The translations under genes were made by a program, and so were the position numbers. From assembly GCA_963575745.1 (NCBI GenBank), contig CAUYUJ010011525.1:332501-396500 (forward strand): a stretch of 64,000 nucleotides of DNA, given 5' to 3'. The notes under the pieces are model-generated. The model was not told where the DNA came from and ran no database searches. It saw only the letters and a program-made list of their open reading frames with translations. Positions 1 through 11,340 of the stretch are shown in pieces. Source of the stretch: Prorocentrum cordatum. Taxonomy: Eukaryota > Sar > Dinophyceae > Prorocentrales > Prorocentraceae. Numbering within the stretch: position 1 is the first letter of the stretch; each line of letters opens with the position of its first letter.

Positions 1-100
1 CACGGTAAAAAATTGTTCATTGGTTTTGCGTTGCTTGCCATAGTTCACAACCATCCTGTGTTGAATTGGGCCCTCGTTTTGACGAGACGGTGCCCCGCGT

Positions 101-315
101 CCTCCTTCTCCTCCTCCTCCTCCTCCTCCTCCTCCTCCTCCTCCTCCTCCTCCTCCTCCTCCTCCTCTTCCTCCTCCTCCTCCTCCTCCTCCTCCTCCTC
201 CCCTCCCCTCCTCTCTCCTCCTCCTCCTCCTCCTCCTCCTCCTCCTCCTCCTCCTCCTCCTCCTCCTCCTCCTCCTCCTCCTCCTCCTCCTCCTCCTCCT
301 CCTCCTCCTCCTCCC
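101..315. repeat. (CCT)n microsatellite
   Basis: Nearly uninterrupted CTC/CCT triplets with a few CTT and CCC variants. Long poly-Ser, poly-Leu and poly-Pro ORFs here come only from the triplet run and are not genes. Confidence 0.97.
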
Positions 316-339
316 CTTCACCCTCCCGTCACCCCATCA

Positions 340-1530
340 CTTTGGCACACCCCTCCCACGTTTCGTGGCCCCATATGTATCTCCACCCAAGGATCCAGTG
401 GCTGTGTTCACATGCCGCCTCCTGTCCACGTTGGCCCACCCCTCACATGTGTCGTGGCCCCATAAGAAGCTCCACCGAAGGCCCCAGTGGCTGCGTTCAC
501 ATGCTGCCTCCTGTCCACTTCGGCACACCCCTACGTTTCGTGGCCCCATAAGAAGTTCCACCGAAGGACCCAGTGGCTGCGTTCGCATGCCGCCCCCCCC
601 CCCTCCCACGTTGGCAGATCCCTCACACGTTTCGTGGCCTCACAGGGAGCTCCGCCGAAGGCCCCAGTGGCGGTGTCCGCATGCGTTTACCCCACCCAGT
701 ACAACGTTCTGTGGCCACAGAGGGGGGGCTCCACCAAAGGCCCTAGTGGCGGTGTCTGCATGCGTTTTCCCCCACCCAGTTACATCGTTCCGTGGCCCCA
801 CAGGGAGCTCCACCGAAGGGCCCAGTGGCGGTGTCCGCATGCGTTTGCCCCACCCTGCACCGACGGCCCCAGTGGCGGTACCCGCATGCTTTCCCCCCAC
901 CCATTACAGCGTTTCGTGGCCAGCTACTAGTGAGTTCAACCGACGGCCCCAGTGGCGGTATCCGCATGCGTTTCCCCCACCCAGTACAGCGTTTCGTGGC
1001 CCCACAGGAGCTCCACCGAAGGCCCCAGTGGCGGTGTCCGCATGCGTTTGCCCCACCCTGCACAGCGCTTCATGGCCCCAGAGTGAGCTCCACCGAAAGC
1101 TCCAGCAGCGGCGCTCGAATGCGTCTCCCCCACCCAGTACAACGTTTAGTGGCCCCGTAAAGAGCTCCACCAGCGGCCTCAGCGGCCGTGTTCGCACGCA
1201 TCTCCCCCACCCGGTACAACGCTTCATGGCCCCATGAGGAGCTCCACCGATGGCCTCAGTAGCGGTGTTCGCATGCGTCTCCCCCAGTCGGTACAGCGCT
1301 TCGTGGCCCCATGGGGAGCTCCACCGAAGGCACCAGCGGCGATGTTCGCATGGTGGCCCCACTCCATGTCTGCACACCCTTCACACGTTTCGTGGCCCCA
1401 TATGGAGCGCCACCGAAGGCCCCAATGGCTGCGCCCGCATGCGTCCCGCCCCATTTCGGCACACCCTTTACACGCTTCGTGGCCCCATGAAAAGATCCAC
1501 CGAAGGCGATACCCACAACGGCGATACTCA
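340..1530. repeat. Degenerate 75-95 bp minisatellite, about 14 units
   Basis: The anchor TTTCGTGGCCCC or a variant recurs near 361, 451, 536, 630, 707, 788, 911, 991, 1069, 1145, 1222, 1299, 1388 and 1475. Each unit continues with a GAGCTCCACCGAAGGCCCCAGTGGC-like stretch and a GCATGCG box. Outer units are 86-96 bp and inner units 75-81 bp, so a subtype appears to have expanded in the middle. Unit lengths that are not multiples of three and frequent substitutions argue against coding use. Confidence 0.92.
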
Positions 1531-2055
1531 CAACTGCATATGGTTGGGCCCTTCGCCCGGATAATTTCGAGCGTGTTCAAATCAGTTGGTTGCATTGCTG
1601 AACACTGCCGTCTTGGACGTCCTCAGTTCCTTCTCCTGGCCTGCAGCCCTCCGCATAGTTCCAATATCAATATTATTGTTTCTGTTGCTCTTCTCTTGCC
1701 CTCGCTGCTGGTTGGGGCGCCGGGCCTACGGGCCCGATGGCCGATTGCCCCTGGGGCTATCGGGCCTCCGTGCCTGTTTCGGGCCAGTGTTAGATCGGCG
1801 TCGGAGCGTCATTGTGTGCTTGTAACCCTGAATGGGAGAATGCCGACAGAAACGAAAAAGGGGGAGCCAAGACAACAGGGAAGACAAGGAACAGACTTCG
1901 ACCAGAAAGGAAAACAACAAACCTGATCCCCAGCGACGGGCCTAAAAACGTTTAAAGAGCGAAGCTTCAAACGCTAAAGCAACGTCGCTTTTTGTTTGTT
2001 TTGCGTTTTTAGCTTGTCGAGAGCCCAAAGTGCAAAATTGCAAAACAGTAAATCA
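1531..2055. other. Intergenic, no gene seen
   Basis: Unique-looking sequence of mixed composition. Short ORFs on both strands show no recognisable domain. Confidence 0.6.
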
Positions 2056-2058
2056 TAC

Positions 2059-2098
2059 GTGTGTATGTATATGTATATGTATGTATATATATATATAC

Positions 2099-2129
<31 letters not shown>

Positions 2130-2130
2130 T
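2059..2130. repeat. TG/TA-rich microsatellite
   Basis: TGTATG grading into (TA)n. One of the few strongly AT-rich stretches in the window; a shorter relative lies near 34270-34285. Confidence 0.9.
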
Positions 2131-2214
2131 GTCATGAATCAATAGGCCCCCCCCCGGCTGGGCCGGCCGACCCCGCAACCATCGGCGGAAGCCCGCTGAT
2201 GCCCCCCCCGTTTC

Positions 2215-2610
2215 GCTCCCCAGAGGCGGCCCAGAGAGGCCAAGAGAGTGCCAAAGCGAGCCAAGAGGGTTCCAAGAGGCCCCCAAGACGGCGCAAGAAG
2301 GTCCCGAGTTGCACAATACGGCCCAGGAGGACTCGCAGAGCACTCCCAAGAGGGACCCAAGAGGCCCAAATTCCGGTTGGAAAACGCACATGTTTAGCAT
2401 AGACGATTGTTCAGCTTTCGCGGCTTTCAAGTTGTGAAAGGCAACTCCTGCTAGAGCAATAGGGCCGCCAGAAACCCCAAAGTAGCTCCCAAAGTAGGTT
2501 TCGGAGTAGGAGTAGAAGTACACCCCGAGCATATGAAGTAGGTTGCAAAGTACCTCCCAAAGTACCCCCCGACGAGCAAAAAGTAGGTTCCGACGGGGGG
2601 TGGCTCTATT
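2215..2610. repeat. Composite minisatellite element, copy 1
   Basis: CCAAGAGG-type minisatellite (2215-2375) is followed by a spacer containing an AAGTTGTGAAAGGCAACTCC segment (about 2428-2455). A run of AAAGTAGGT/AAGTACCTCCC units follows (2478-2605). The spacer and the AAGTACC block are the reverse complement of sequence at 33510-33660, but the CCAAGA block is in the same orientation at both loci. The element therefore looks modular. Confidence 0.8.
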
Positions 2611-3078
2611 ACAAGTAGTTGACTCAATGTCTGATAATGTATACCACCTAGTTTGAAACAGGTTGACCTTCTTAATTGGTTTTCTCAAAACCCTTTGCCT
2701 CCCCCTGATTGTCCGCTACCGTTGTTGCCAGGGTGAAGTGTTCAGCAGGCATGGTGCGGGCGCGTGCACAGTGTTCAACTTTATAACGCAACTCCATTGG
2801 GTGATGCGTGTAGTTGGATATGTTTTTGGGGTGCAAGGGCAGGTTGCTTGAGACAAGGGGGGGGCCCTCGTCGCCTCAATGCTACTCAAACAAGTTCGGT
2901 TATTAATTTGTTTGTTCGGGCCTGGCGTCGTCGGATACGGCCCGAGACGCTGCGTTAGAGGATGCGGCTCGGAAAGCTGGAGTGTTGGATTTGTGGGCGC
3001 GGTTCGGAAAAATGGCGGGGTTGAAACCTTGTGGCTCGGAAAACTGGGACCCCCTGATGGCGTTGCCTGGATGTGCAG

Positions 3079-3093
3079 CCATTTTGGCTGAAG
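3079..3093 (+). other. Relict spliced-leader-like sequence
   Basis: CCATTTTGGCTGAAG follows an AG and matches 14 of the last 15 nt of the dinoflagellate spliced leader (CCATTTTGGCTCAAG). It sits 16 nt before the ATG of gene A. In dinoflagellates, genomic relict leaders typically keep the part after the internal AG, and they mark retro-inserted mRNAs. Identity is by sequence match only. Confidence 0.7.
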
Positions 3094-3109
3094 CCCCCCC
3101 CCCGTCGAA

Positions 3110-6100
3110 ATGGCGGACGGCGAGGGGGGGTGGGCGGCCCTTGCCGCCGCCGAGGCGGCGGCGCCCGCCGCCGCGGCCGATGCGGCCTGGACGGCCGCGG
3201 CCGAGGCCGCCGCCGCGCCGCCAGCCTCCGCTGGCTGGGCCGCGCTGGAGGCGGCGCCTGGCGAGGCGGACGGCGCCGCCGAGGAGGAGGCGCGCTGCTT
3301 CATACCCTCAATTTCTTTATCGTTTGTCTTCCTCCGTCTCCTCCCCCTCCTCCTCCTCCTTCTCCTTCACTTCCCTCGCAAGGCTGTCGCGGCCAGCGGC
3401 GGGGCAGCTGCCGTGGCCACCGGCCTCGCGGAGTGCGACGGCAGCGAGCCGTACGGCCACGGGCTGCCCGTGGACGTGGTCCGCAGCGCGGCTGGGTCGT
3501 ATGGCGGCCGCCGCAAGGCTCGGCGTCTCCTTCCCTTTCCTCTGCCTTCGATCCGTCCGCCATCGACTCCCCTGCTCTTCTCACTCCTTGCCCCTGCTCG
3601 CCCCCCCCCCCCTCCCCCTGCCTCCAGCGGGGGCGGGGGGTAAGGACGAGCAGGAGGCAAGGGGTGATGAAAGGCGGGGGTGAGATGACATTCGCTTCGC
3701 CACCTAGGCCTCGTGGTTGCCCTTGCAGCCTTTGCGCAAGCGGCTGCGCGATGCCATGGGGCCTGGGCGGCCGCAGGATGCTCCAGAGGTGTCGCCAGCA
3801 GTCGCCATCGCGGCACGAGCAGCGGCCGAGGCCGAGCACGACGAAGAAGCAGCGATGCTCTTCGGTGATTGGTCGGACGACGACCTTCCAGCAATCGCAG
3901 ACGAGCAGGTCGACGACGGTCAGCCCGAGGCCGCCGAGCTCGCCGCCATCGGTGGAGGTGCAGCTCCTCCAGCGGTGGTTCCAGGAGACGGCCGTGAGCT
4001 GGGCGAGATCGTGGCGCAGCTGGTCGAGCAGACCAGCGCGATCATGGCTGCGAAGGGTGGCCTCAGCACCGAGGTCGAGAGCGTGCACCAGCGCCAAATG
4101 TTGGACTACTGGCTGGACTCGGAGAAGACGACGATGCCTTTCAACCACGAGTGCGACATGCTCAAGGTAGGGCGGCGGCGGGCCGAGGGGGTCCTTGAGG
4201 CGTCGGCAGCTGCTTGCACCGTGCTTCAGTCGCGAGACGTCGCTCGGATGTCGAAGCAGCTGGCGCAGGCCGTGCTGGCCCGCGGCGGCAAGGCTGTGAG
4301 CTGGACGGAGTCGGTGCGGTACGACGAGACGCCGATGCACATGCGGCAGAGCGACCCAGAGAGATCCACTCCAGCGGCTGCGGGCGAACAGATCGCACTG
4401 CATGCTGGCGGAGCTCAGGACGTGAGCATGGTGCCGATCAGCAGCACTTGCACAAGCGTGCACTCGGCCAAGATTCTGAACACGGAGCGGACGTACAGCA
4501 TGCTCTTCCACGTGCCCGACGCTGGGTACTTCGCAGTGCGCGTGCCGCTGGAGACGCCCGTCCAGTCGCTGAGCAGGACCACTGGAGAGGTGCTCTGGGA
4601 CGCTCTTCAGGCCAGCCAGCCGCCGATAGAAGAGGTTGCGCAGATGTTCAGCAGACGGCAGCGGCTGGTCTGCACCGACGGCGCGGGCGGCATCACGCGG
4701 ATGGAGCGCAACTTCGACCGCTTGTCGGCTGGCCAGTGTAGCACGCTGAAGGTGAAGTGCGAGGTCCACATGATCTACAAGTGGTTCACCAACGCCTTCT
4801 ACCACGTGAAGGACGACACCGCGTGCATGGTGCACGCGGCGAAGGCGTTGCGCTGGCAGGACGGCATGCGATCCTTCAGGGCGGTTCTCAGGAATGAGAT
4901 CGAGCGCAGCTTGGTGTACTACCAGCACCAGAAGCCATCGCCAGTGGACCTCGACTACAGCACGAAGTGCCTGGACCTCTTCCTGGCGGAGACCACCCCC
5001 AGCCGTCGGCTCCGACGGTGCGTCATCCTCTCGCTAGCCAACGGCGACTGGAGGAAGAGGCGTCGACAGTGCAAGCTCATTGCACTCCCTCCCCCATGCT
5101 CTCCCTGGTGGCCCCTTACCAGTAAACACATTTTTTGGATCGCAAGCCGACTCTCTGGACGTCGGCGCTTGCGATGTCAGTCTGAAGGGGGGCTGGCTTG
5201 CGTGACAGTCGTTTTTTTTTCCGTGGGCGGGCCCATGAGCCCTTCATGTCTTTGGGGTCGGGGGAGGGGCATGTCGGCAGGGAGTGCCATGAGCTTTGCT
5301 CCTAGGGCTTGCGTGGAGCACCATTGCGACGGCTGCTGCATGTCTCGCGCTGACTGCGTGGCGAAGTTCACGACGCTCTTCGTGGCAGCGGTCGCCGCGA
5401 CGGATCCGCCAGTGTGGCCAACTTCCAGGTGGACGGGCTTCGACGTCGCGGTCGACTTCATGGGCGTCCTGGAGATGTGCCACGGCCTGCTCAGCCGCTC
5501 GTTCCTCAGGTGGACTGGCATCGAGGCCGCGGGGGGTAGGCGGGTTTATGGATATAGACGCCCTGAGGCATCAATGAAGTAAGCCTGCGGGCACGCCACT
5601 GTTCCCCATCCCCCTCCTCTTCCTCCTCCTCCTTCTCCTGTTCCTTACTCTCCTCCTCTCGTCCTCCGAATTATGTTTCTGTTCCTCCTCATTGTCATCA
5701 TTGCCCTCCTCCGTCATCTCATCATCATCTTCTTTCCCTTCTGTCTCCTCTCCTGCTTCTGTTCTCCTCCTCCCCCGCCGCGCCCCCCATCCCATCCTCG
5801 CAAACCTTCTCTTCCTCATCATCACCAGCATCATCGTCATTCTCCTCATCCTCCATCGCCTCATCTCCCCCCCCTCCCCCCACTCTCCCTCACCCCTACC
5901 CCCCCCTGCAGCGCATGCCGATGAGAGAACGATCATGAGGAAGAGGGGGGGATGAAGGGGGAAGAGGGGGAGGAAGAAGAGGAGGAGGAGGAGGAGGAGG
6001 ATCCTCTGAGGCCGACGCGCGGGGTGGGGGGTGGGAGGTTTGGTCTAAACAGCCGCTCGGTCCGTCCCTCCATCCCTCTCTCCCTCCATCTTTCTCCCTA

Positions 6101-9100
6101 CCATCCTCCCTCATATCCCCTCTCTTCTCCGTCCCCTCTCCTCTCTTATCCAGCAGTCCATCCCTCCTCTCTCCTCTCCACTCCTCCCTTTTCCTACCCC
6201 TCTTCCTCATCAGTCTCATCCCTCCCTCCCTTCCTCGTTCCCCCCTCGTCCTCGCTCCTCTCTCCTACTCCTCCTTCTCCCTCCCTCCCTCCCTCCCTCC
6301 GCCCCTCCGTCTTCCCCTTCACCCCCCCCGCCGTCCTTCGTCCCTCCCGCATCCTCGTCCCTCTTCATCCGCCTCCTAGTTCCTGCCTGTTCCTCCTCCT
6401 CCTCCTCCTCCTCCTCCTCCTCCCTCATGTTCGCCCTCTTCCCTTCCTCTTCCTCCTCCTCCTTCTCCTCCCCCCTCCTCCTCCTTCCCCCTTCCGCTGC
6501 TTCCCCCCTCCTTTGTTCCGTTCCTCCTCCTCCTTCTCCCCCCTCGCCCCGCTTTCCTTCATCCTCCTGCTAATTGAGTGATGCCGCCCCACCCTGCCCC
6601 CCGCCCTCAAACCCAGGTGAGGAAGATAGAGAAATGGCCCCACGATGCCACAGATGGAACCCCTAGAGTGCCCGAGGAAGTTCCCAAGGCCGCCTGGCGG
6701 GGCCATGCTCGGTGCAAGCTAAGTGGGCTCGTGGCCCTACCGCGCTGCGTGCGTGTGTAGATATGTTGAGCTGCCCGCCCCAAGGCTCCAAACAGCCGCC
6801 TTTTTTAGGCTTGGGTTGCTCGAGGGGCCCCGCGGGCCCCAACGGCTATTTCGGTCACGGCGAGGGGGGAGAGACTCCCCCCCCCCACCTTCCGTCAACC
6901 TCGAAAGGTTGCCAAGCTGAAGGGCGCCGTGCCGCTGCACCTGTGCATGCTCATGGATCACGATCCGCACGGCTTCAACTCAGGCCTGCGGAATGTCGAG
7001 GAGGAGGCGCGTCGCGTCGAGGCATCGCCCGCGGGCGGACGCGGCAGCGGCGGCGCTGAGGACCAGGAGGAGAAGCGCAGGAAGGAGGACTCGATCCACC
7101 GATGGCACGGCGCCAAGTGGTTGTACCATGGCAGCACGCCAGCGCGGTTGGTCTTGATCAGGGCGGTGCTGGTGCCTCTCGTGCAGATCCAGAGGCGGTA
7201 CATGGAGTCCACTGGCATCAAGCACGCCGACGAGATGGAGTACCGCAAGCTCGCCCGAGCAGCTGGCCTTGACCACGACATTGACGACGAGGTTTTTCCG
7301 ATGGTCGCAGCGTCCAGGTTCGTTTTCGAGAACGAGTTCCTCATGATCCTGACGAGTGCGATGTTGGAAGCATGGCGGTGGGACATCCTAACTCCAGGGC
7401 TCAGGTCGCATTGCCTTCGCGCCGAGGCCTTCATCATGTTGAGCCAGATCGGCTGCCTGGCCCACGAGCTCAGGGTGCTGCACTCGGGGTACCCCTTTAA
7501 GCTGTTCAAGTTGTTGGACGGAGATGGCGCGGACGAGATCGGCAGCGATTGCAAGACCATGATGGACAGCTGGAGCCAGGACCTCGTCGGGAAGTACGCC
7601 GACGCCGAGGACGGCTTCAAGAGCGCAGAACTTCTCGCGGAGCTCAGGCATACCGCCGCCACTGTTCAGCGCGAGACTTGCAGCATCGAGTCCAGCCGCG
7701 CTACCATCCGTCGGAGCCTTCACATGCTGAGCGTGCAGACCCACGCGATGCACATCAGGCGCCTGTCTGCATTGCGGACTTGCCAGCGGTTTCGAACACG
7801 GCAGCATCGATTGCGCAACGGGCCTGCGCGACTCGTGCTGAAGAACGCGATGAACAGGGTCGGCCAGAAGCCTCCAACCAGGAAGCGCTACCGCGGCTTC
7901 GGCGGTGCTTGGCGTGCTTTCGTTCGACAGCAGACGCTTGGTCAGAAAGGGTCGCCCGACTTTTCGGAGATCGTGAAGGCGTACCGCGCGCTGTCTGTAG
8001 AGGAGAAGAAGAACCTCCAGGACATGGGGGCGGCAGCAACCCGAGCAGCACGGGCTGGCAACAAGATGCCGTTCGGAGGCAGCTCTCGCATGATGAGGGC
8101 GCGGGCAAGCAAGGCGGCGATGGCACTTCAAGTCAGAGATCTGGCGGATCGCAAGCGCGCGGCGCTGTTGGAGTCTTCGGGCGCTGATGATGTCGACATC
8201 GCAGTTGCCACGTACAGCGGCATGATCAGCATCGCTTCGTCGAATACCAAGCACCTCTCCGACATGAAGAACCTGCGGAACTTCGAGCGCGTGGAGCGGG
8301 CCTGGCGCGCATCCGACAAGGATGCGAAGCACAGCGAGATCAGCAAGTGGCAGTTGCTGACGGGCGCTCAGCTGAGGTCAGAGTGCTTGGACCACGATTC
8401 AGCCATCCGGAAGAGGCTCGACGAGTTCCTCCCCGTTGTTCCCCCACATGCGGATTTCAAGCTTTTCCAGTGGGAGCCCCTGGGTATCTTGGATCGGGTG
8501 AGGCGCGGGTTGTCAGCACATCGTGACTACATCAGGGACGTCTTCACTGCTTTGACGAAGATCTGGGGCGAGATGCACGACATTATCGATCACAAGCCGC
8601 GCCCCGAGTGGGGCGAGAACGATTGCCCAGACATCCCGCCTTGCATCTTCGCTGGCATGTGCGTGTGCCAGGGCGCGGGGCTGGAGGTCGACAAGTTCGT
8701 GAACCACTTCAACGATGCTGTCAAGCTGGCCATCCCAGTCGGTCGCGAGAGGACCCAGAGTCTGGCTCACGGTCACGTCGTGGTCTACGTCTTCGCGCAG
8801 CCCCAACCTGCCGCAGACGAGAAGGACATCGATCTTGCCACAAACAGCATCATTGAAGGCTTGCCGATCGTTGAAGGCAGGTGGTTACACATTGGCCACC
8901 AAAGTTTGTCGCCATGGCGGTCTTGCTTCCAAGCCCTGGAGGGCCCGATGCATCAAGTCATCAATACAGACAAGCATCGACTACAGGCTACCTGCGAGTT
9001 TGCGACGCCGTGGCAGGCGTTCACCAACTTCGATCGGGATCTCAGGTGGTCCATGTGCGCGTACCAGGTGGAGATGAGGAGCAGCCCTCTCGGATCTTTC

Positions 9101-10348
9101 TGCCCGAAGGAAGTCGACGTCGAGTTGATCGAGGAGCGCGAGAAGCCGAACATGCCGATGTGCAGGGTCATCTGGAAACCGAAGTGGGCGGTGTGGAGGA
9201 AAAAGCGGGCGAAGGTTGACAAGAAGGGCTCGGACTTCAAGTCTGGATGGGGCGACGCTCTACCGTTCAAGGACGACGATCAGGATGGCGACAATGGCGA
9301 CAATAACCACGACGGCGACGACATTGCCGACAGCGCGGCAGAGGTCGCAGGCGAATCGCACGTGCGAGATGCCGTCGACGCACTTGGGGATGCTGCAGCT
9401 GACGTCGGAGGGGGCGTTGAAGTTGCGGATGACGGTGATCCAGGGTCACCGATGTGTGTCGTTGATGGCATTGTGCAACAGACGCAACCTCTCTAGCCCA
9501 AAACTCAGAGTACACTCGCACGGGCCCTTGCAGGGCCGATCGGTGTGCGCATGCTCTATCAGGCGCAGTTGTTTTGGGATGGGCTTGTGGCAAGCGCCCC
9601 CCACCCCCCCCCAGCGTCTCCCTACCACCCACGCTCGAAACGTGCATCTGTGGGTGCGTCTGTGGGCAATGCCATCCTGTCTGCTTTATCGGCGACCTTG
9701 GCTTCAAAAGGTGTCGAGGTAGACGTGCTCGGGGCGCCCTTGCCTGTGGAGCCAGTTCACGAGGGCAAGGAGGTAGATGACGACCAGTCGGATTCGTCCA
9801 GTTCGACTTCAAGCAGCCTTAGCTCAACGGCCGACCTTGACGGCATCATTGGCCCTGAGGGGTCGAGCGATGCAGGTGGTGACGATCCTGGCGGAGGCGA
9901 GGGCGGTGCGTCTGCATCATCGGGGGCCTTGGCTCCGCTACCACCGCCGCCTCCGCCCCCGCCGCCAGGTGGCGGCATGGCAGCGGCGGAGCCAGCAATG
10001 CTCTTCATCGAAGTCGAGGGCGGGAGAATCGTCTACAACGCGAAGAAGAACGACCTGATCGCGGAGTGCAGGAGCCCAGGGCACGTAAAGTGCAGGAAGC
10101 ACAGGGTATGCCACCCTGGGGCCAGACCACAGCAGGGGCGCCCCATCGGCTTCCTGGTTGCTTGGCTGCGGAGGCACGCGGAGTTCGTGAACCAGATGTC
10201 GCACGGTGCCGCCAACTGGATTGACAGGGAGAACCGCCAGGCTGCTCGGACGGCCTTTGCTGCCATGGGCCCCATGGCGGCTGCGCTGCTGGCCCGCGAG
10301 AGGCCGCGTGCGCCTGGCGAGCCAGATGAGCCAGCCGTGTGCCCATGA
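3110..10348 (+). CDS. Gene A: large multi-exon protein with transposase-like and HMG-like motifs
   Basis: Six coding blocks fit in frame: 3110-3289, 3383-3517, 3708-5059, 5306-5525, 6908 to about 9450, and about 9719-10348. The product is about 1,680 residues. The first four introns are GC...AG with AG|G at the junctions; the last is unresolved. The start is the ATG just after a relict spliced leader. The N-terminus is Ala-rich. Residues about 310-314 read YDETP, about 427-433 CTDGAGG, about 456-459 CEVH and about 550-554 NGDWR; this spaced-acid layout resembles a DDE nuclease, but that is inference. Residues about 955-1020 (GGAWRAFVRQ...YRALSVEEKK) look HMG-box-like. The last exon has Ser and Pro runs and a Cys/His segment (AECRSPGHVKCRKHR). 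No terminal inverted repeats were found. I do not recognise a named family; an ordinary dinoflagellate multicopy gene is the alternative. Confidence 0.72.
3290..3382 (+). other. Gene A intron 1 (GC-AG, 93 bp)
   Basis: Starts GCGCGC after GAGGAGGAG and ends CGCAAG before GCTGTC, with a polypyrimidine body. Both flanks are codon boundaries. Its length is a multiple of three without an in-frame stop, so it can be read through and would be mistaken for a Leu-rich coding segment. Confidence 0.7.
3518..3707 (+). other. Gene A intron 2 (GC-AG, 190 bp)
   Basis: Donor AAG|GCTCGG, acceptor CACCTAG|GCC. Removing it joins the ORF of exon 2 (...SYGGRRK) to ASWLPLQ... in a different frame, with phase 0 on both sides. 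Confidence 0.72.
5060..5305 (+). other. Gene A intron 3 (GC-AG, 246 bp) with internal hairpin
   Basis: Donor AAGAG|GCGTCG, acceptor CTCCTAG|GGC, phase 2. Splicing gives NGDWRKRACVEHHC. The intron holds an inverted repeat at 5139-5174 (ATCGCAAGCCGAC against GTCGGCGCTTGCGAT). Its length is a multiple of three and the frame stays open. Confidence 0.65.
5526..6907 (+). other. Gene A intron 4 (GC-AG, about 1.38 kb), pyrimidine-rich
   Basis: Donor ATCGAG|GCCGCG, acceptor CGAAAG|GTTGCC, phase 0. Most of 5590-6560 is CCT/CTT-rich on the + strand, with a purine patch at 5935-6000. No gene is seen inside; the long ORFs there are compositional. Confidence 0.6.
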
Positions 10349-11340
10349 GCGTTGTCTTGACGATCTGCGCTCAGTGCGCAGAGCGGCGTTGGTGCCTGCT
10401 GGCCTAGCAGGGCGCCGCATCCAGGGCTGGTGCCAGCTTGAGACGAGCATCGAGGTGTCAGTGGGATATGCCAAAATCGTAGACGCTTCGCGTATTTTCG
10501 CCAGCTTCCACCACTAACATACAGACATGTTTCGCTGGGAGAGGGGCGAGGGGTGTGGGAGGGCGGTGATGGAGCGAGCAAGTGAACGTTCGCAAGAGTC
10601 ACAGGTTGGACTCATCCGAACTATGTTTGAAAAGGCTTGTGCCGCTGCTTCGGCGTTATGGGGCCAATTGGCCCCCTCTCCCAATGAACACTCGGAGCTC
10701 TCCTGGGAACTATTGGTGCGTCTATTTAGGATAGGTTTGGGCGGCACCGACGAGCTTAGTGGGCGTCGCTGGCCGTCGAACCTAATGCATGCTATATCCA
10801 CTCCCGACCGCGTTGGCCAGAACGCGCCGCAGCGTTCGGCTGTCTGGAGACCAGTGTAGGGCACTCATGGGTGCTCTCGGGGCCCGGCTAGGTGTCTGGC
10901 GCGCGTGCATGCTGTGCTTTTGCCGTATTGGAGCCATCTTGGGGCCGCAGGCGCTGGCCCACAAGTAAACGTGCGATAGTACATTGCACCGCGTATGGTG
11001 CTCCAAACGTCGAGTAAGATTGCTTGCCGAATGCGCACACATGAAAACTAAGTGGTAATGTTTGGCTATATTTTGTTGGGGGAGGGCCTTTAGAGCGTCT
11101 TATGTCTTAGGGCCTTCGGTGGCCTTGCCAACGCAAAAGAAGACAAGGTGCTAGTAGGTAGGGCCGCACTGGTTCAAATCTCGGGAAACCAAGCCCCCTT
11201 GGACTACCAACGCAAGCCAACGCGGCGCCCATATACATCGATAGCCTCGCGACCATGCCCCTGGCGCATTGCATTATACGCTCAACCCAAGGGGTGCGAA
11301 TGGTGATCGGAATGGGACCCTCTAACTAAACAGCACCCGC
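10349..11340. other. 3' flank of gene A, no gene seen
   Basis: Mixed-composition sequence after the TGA of gene A. The only notable signal is GACGCTTCGCGTAT at 10482-10495 followed by CTTCCACCACTAA (10505-10517). Short ORFs show no recognisable domains. Confidence 0.55.
10482..10517 (+). other. 3' motif shared with gene B
   Basis: GACGCTTCGCGTAT, then 9 bp, then CTTCCACCACTAA. The same 14-mer, followed 11 bp later by CTTCCACTAA, lies at 30058-30092, immediately after the stop of gene B. It could be a shared 3'-UTR or element-end motif; its role is unknown. Confidence 0.5.

Noticed and set aside
2059-2130. TATATA stretch as a promoter
   Set aside because: It is a microsatellite about 1 kb from any gene, and dinoflagellate promoters generally lack a TATA box.
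2500-10600. Terminal inverted repeats that would make gene A a complete DNA transposon
   Set aside because: The reverse complement of GACGCTTCGCGTAT was not found upstream, and no other matching ends were seen.
11165-11185. GGTTCAAATC resembling a tRNA B box
   Set aside because: The flanking bases do not form a T-arm stem, and no acceptor stem or anticodon arm could be built around it.
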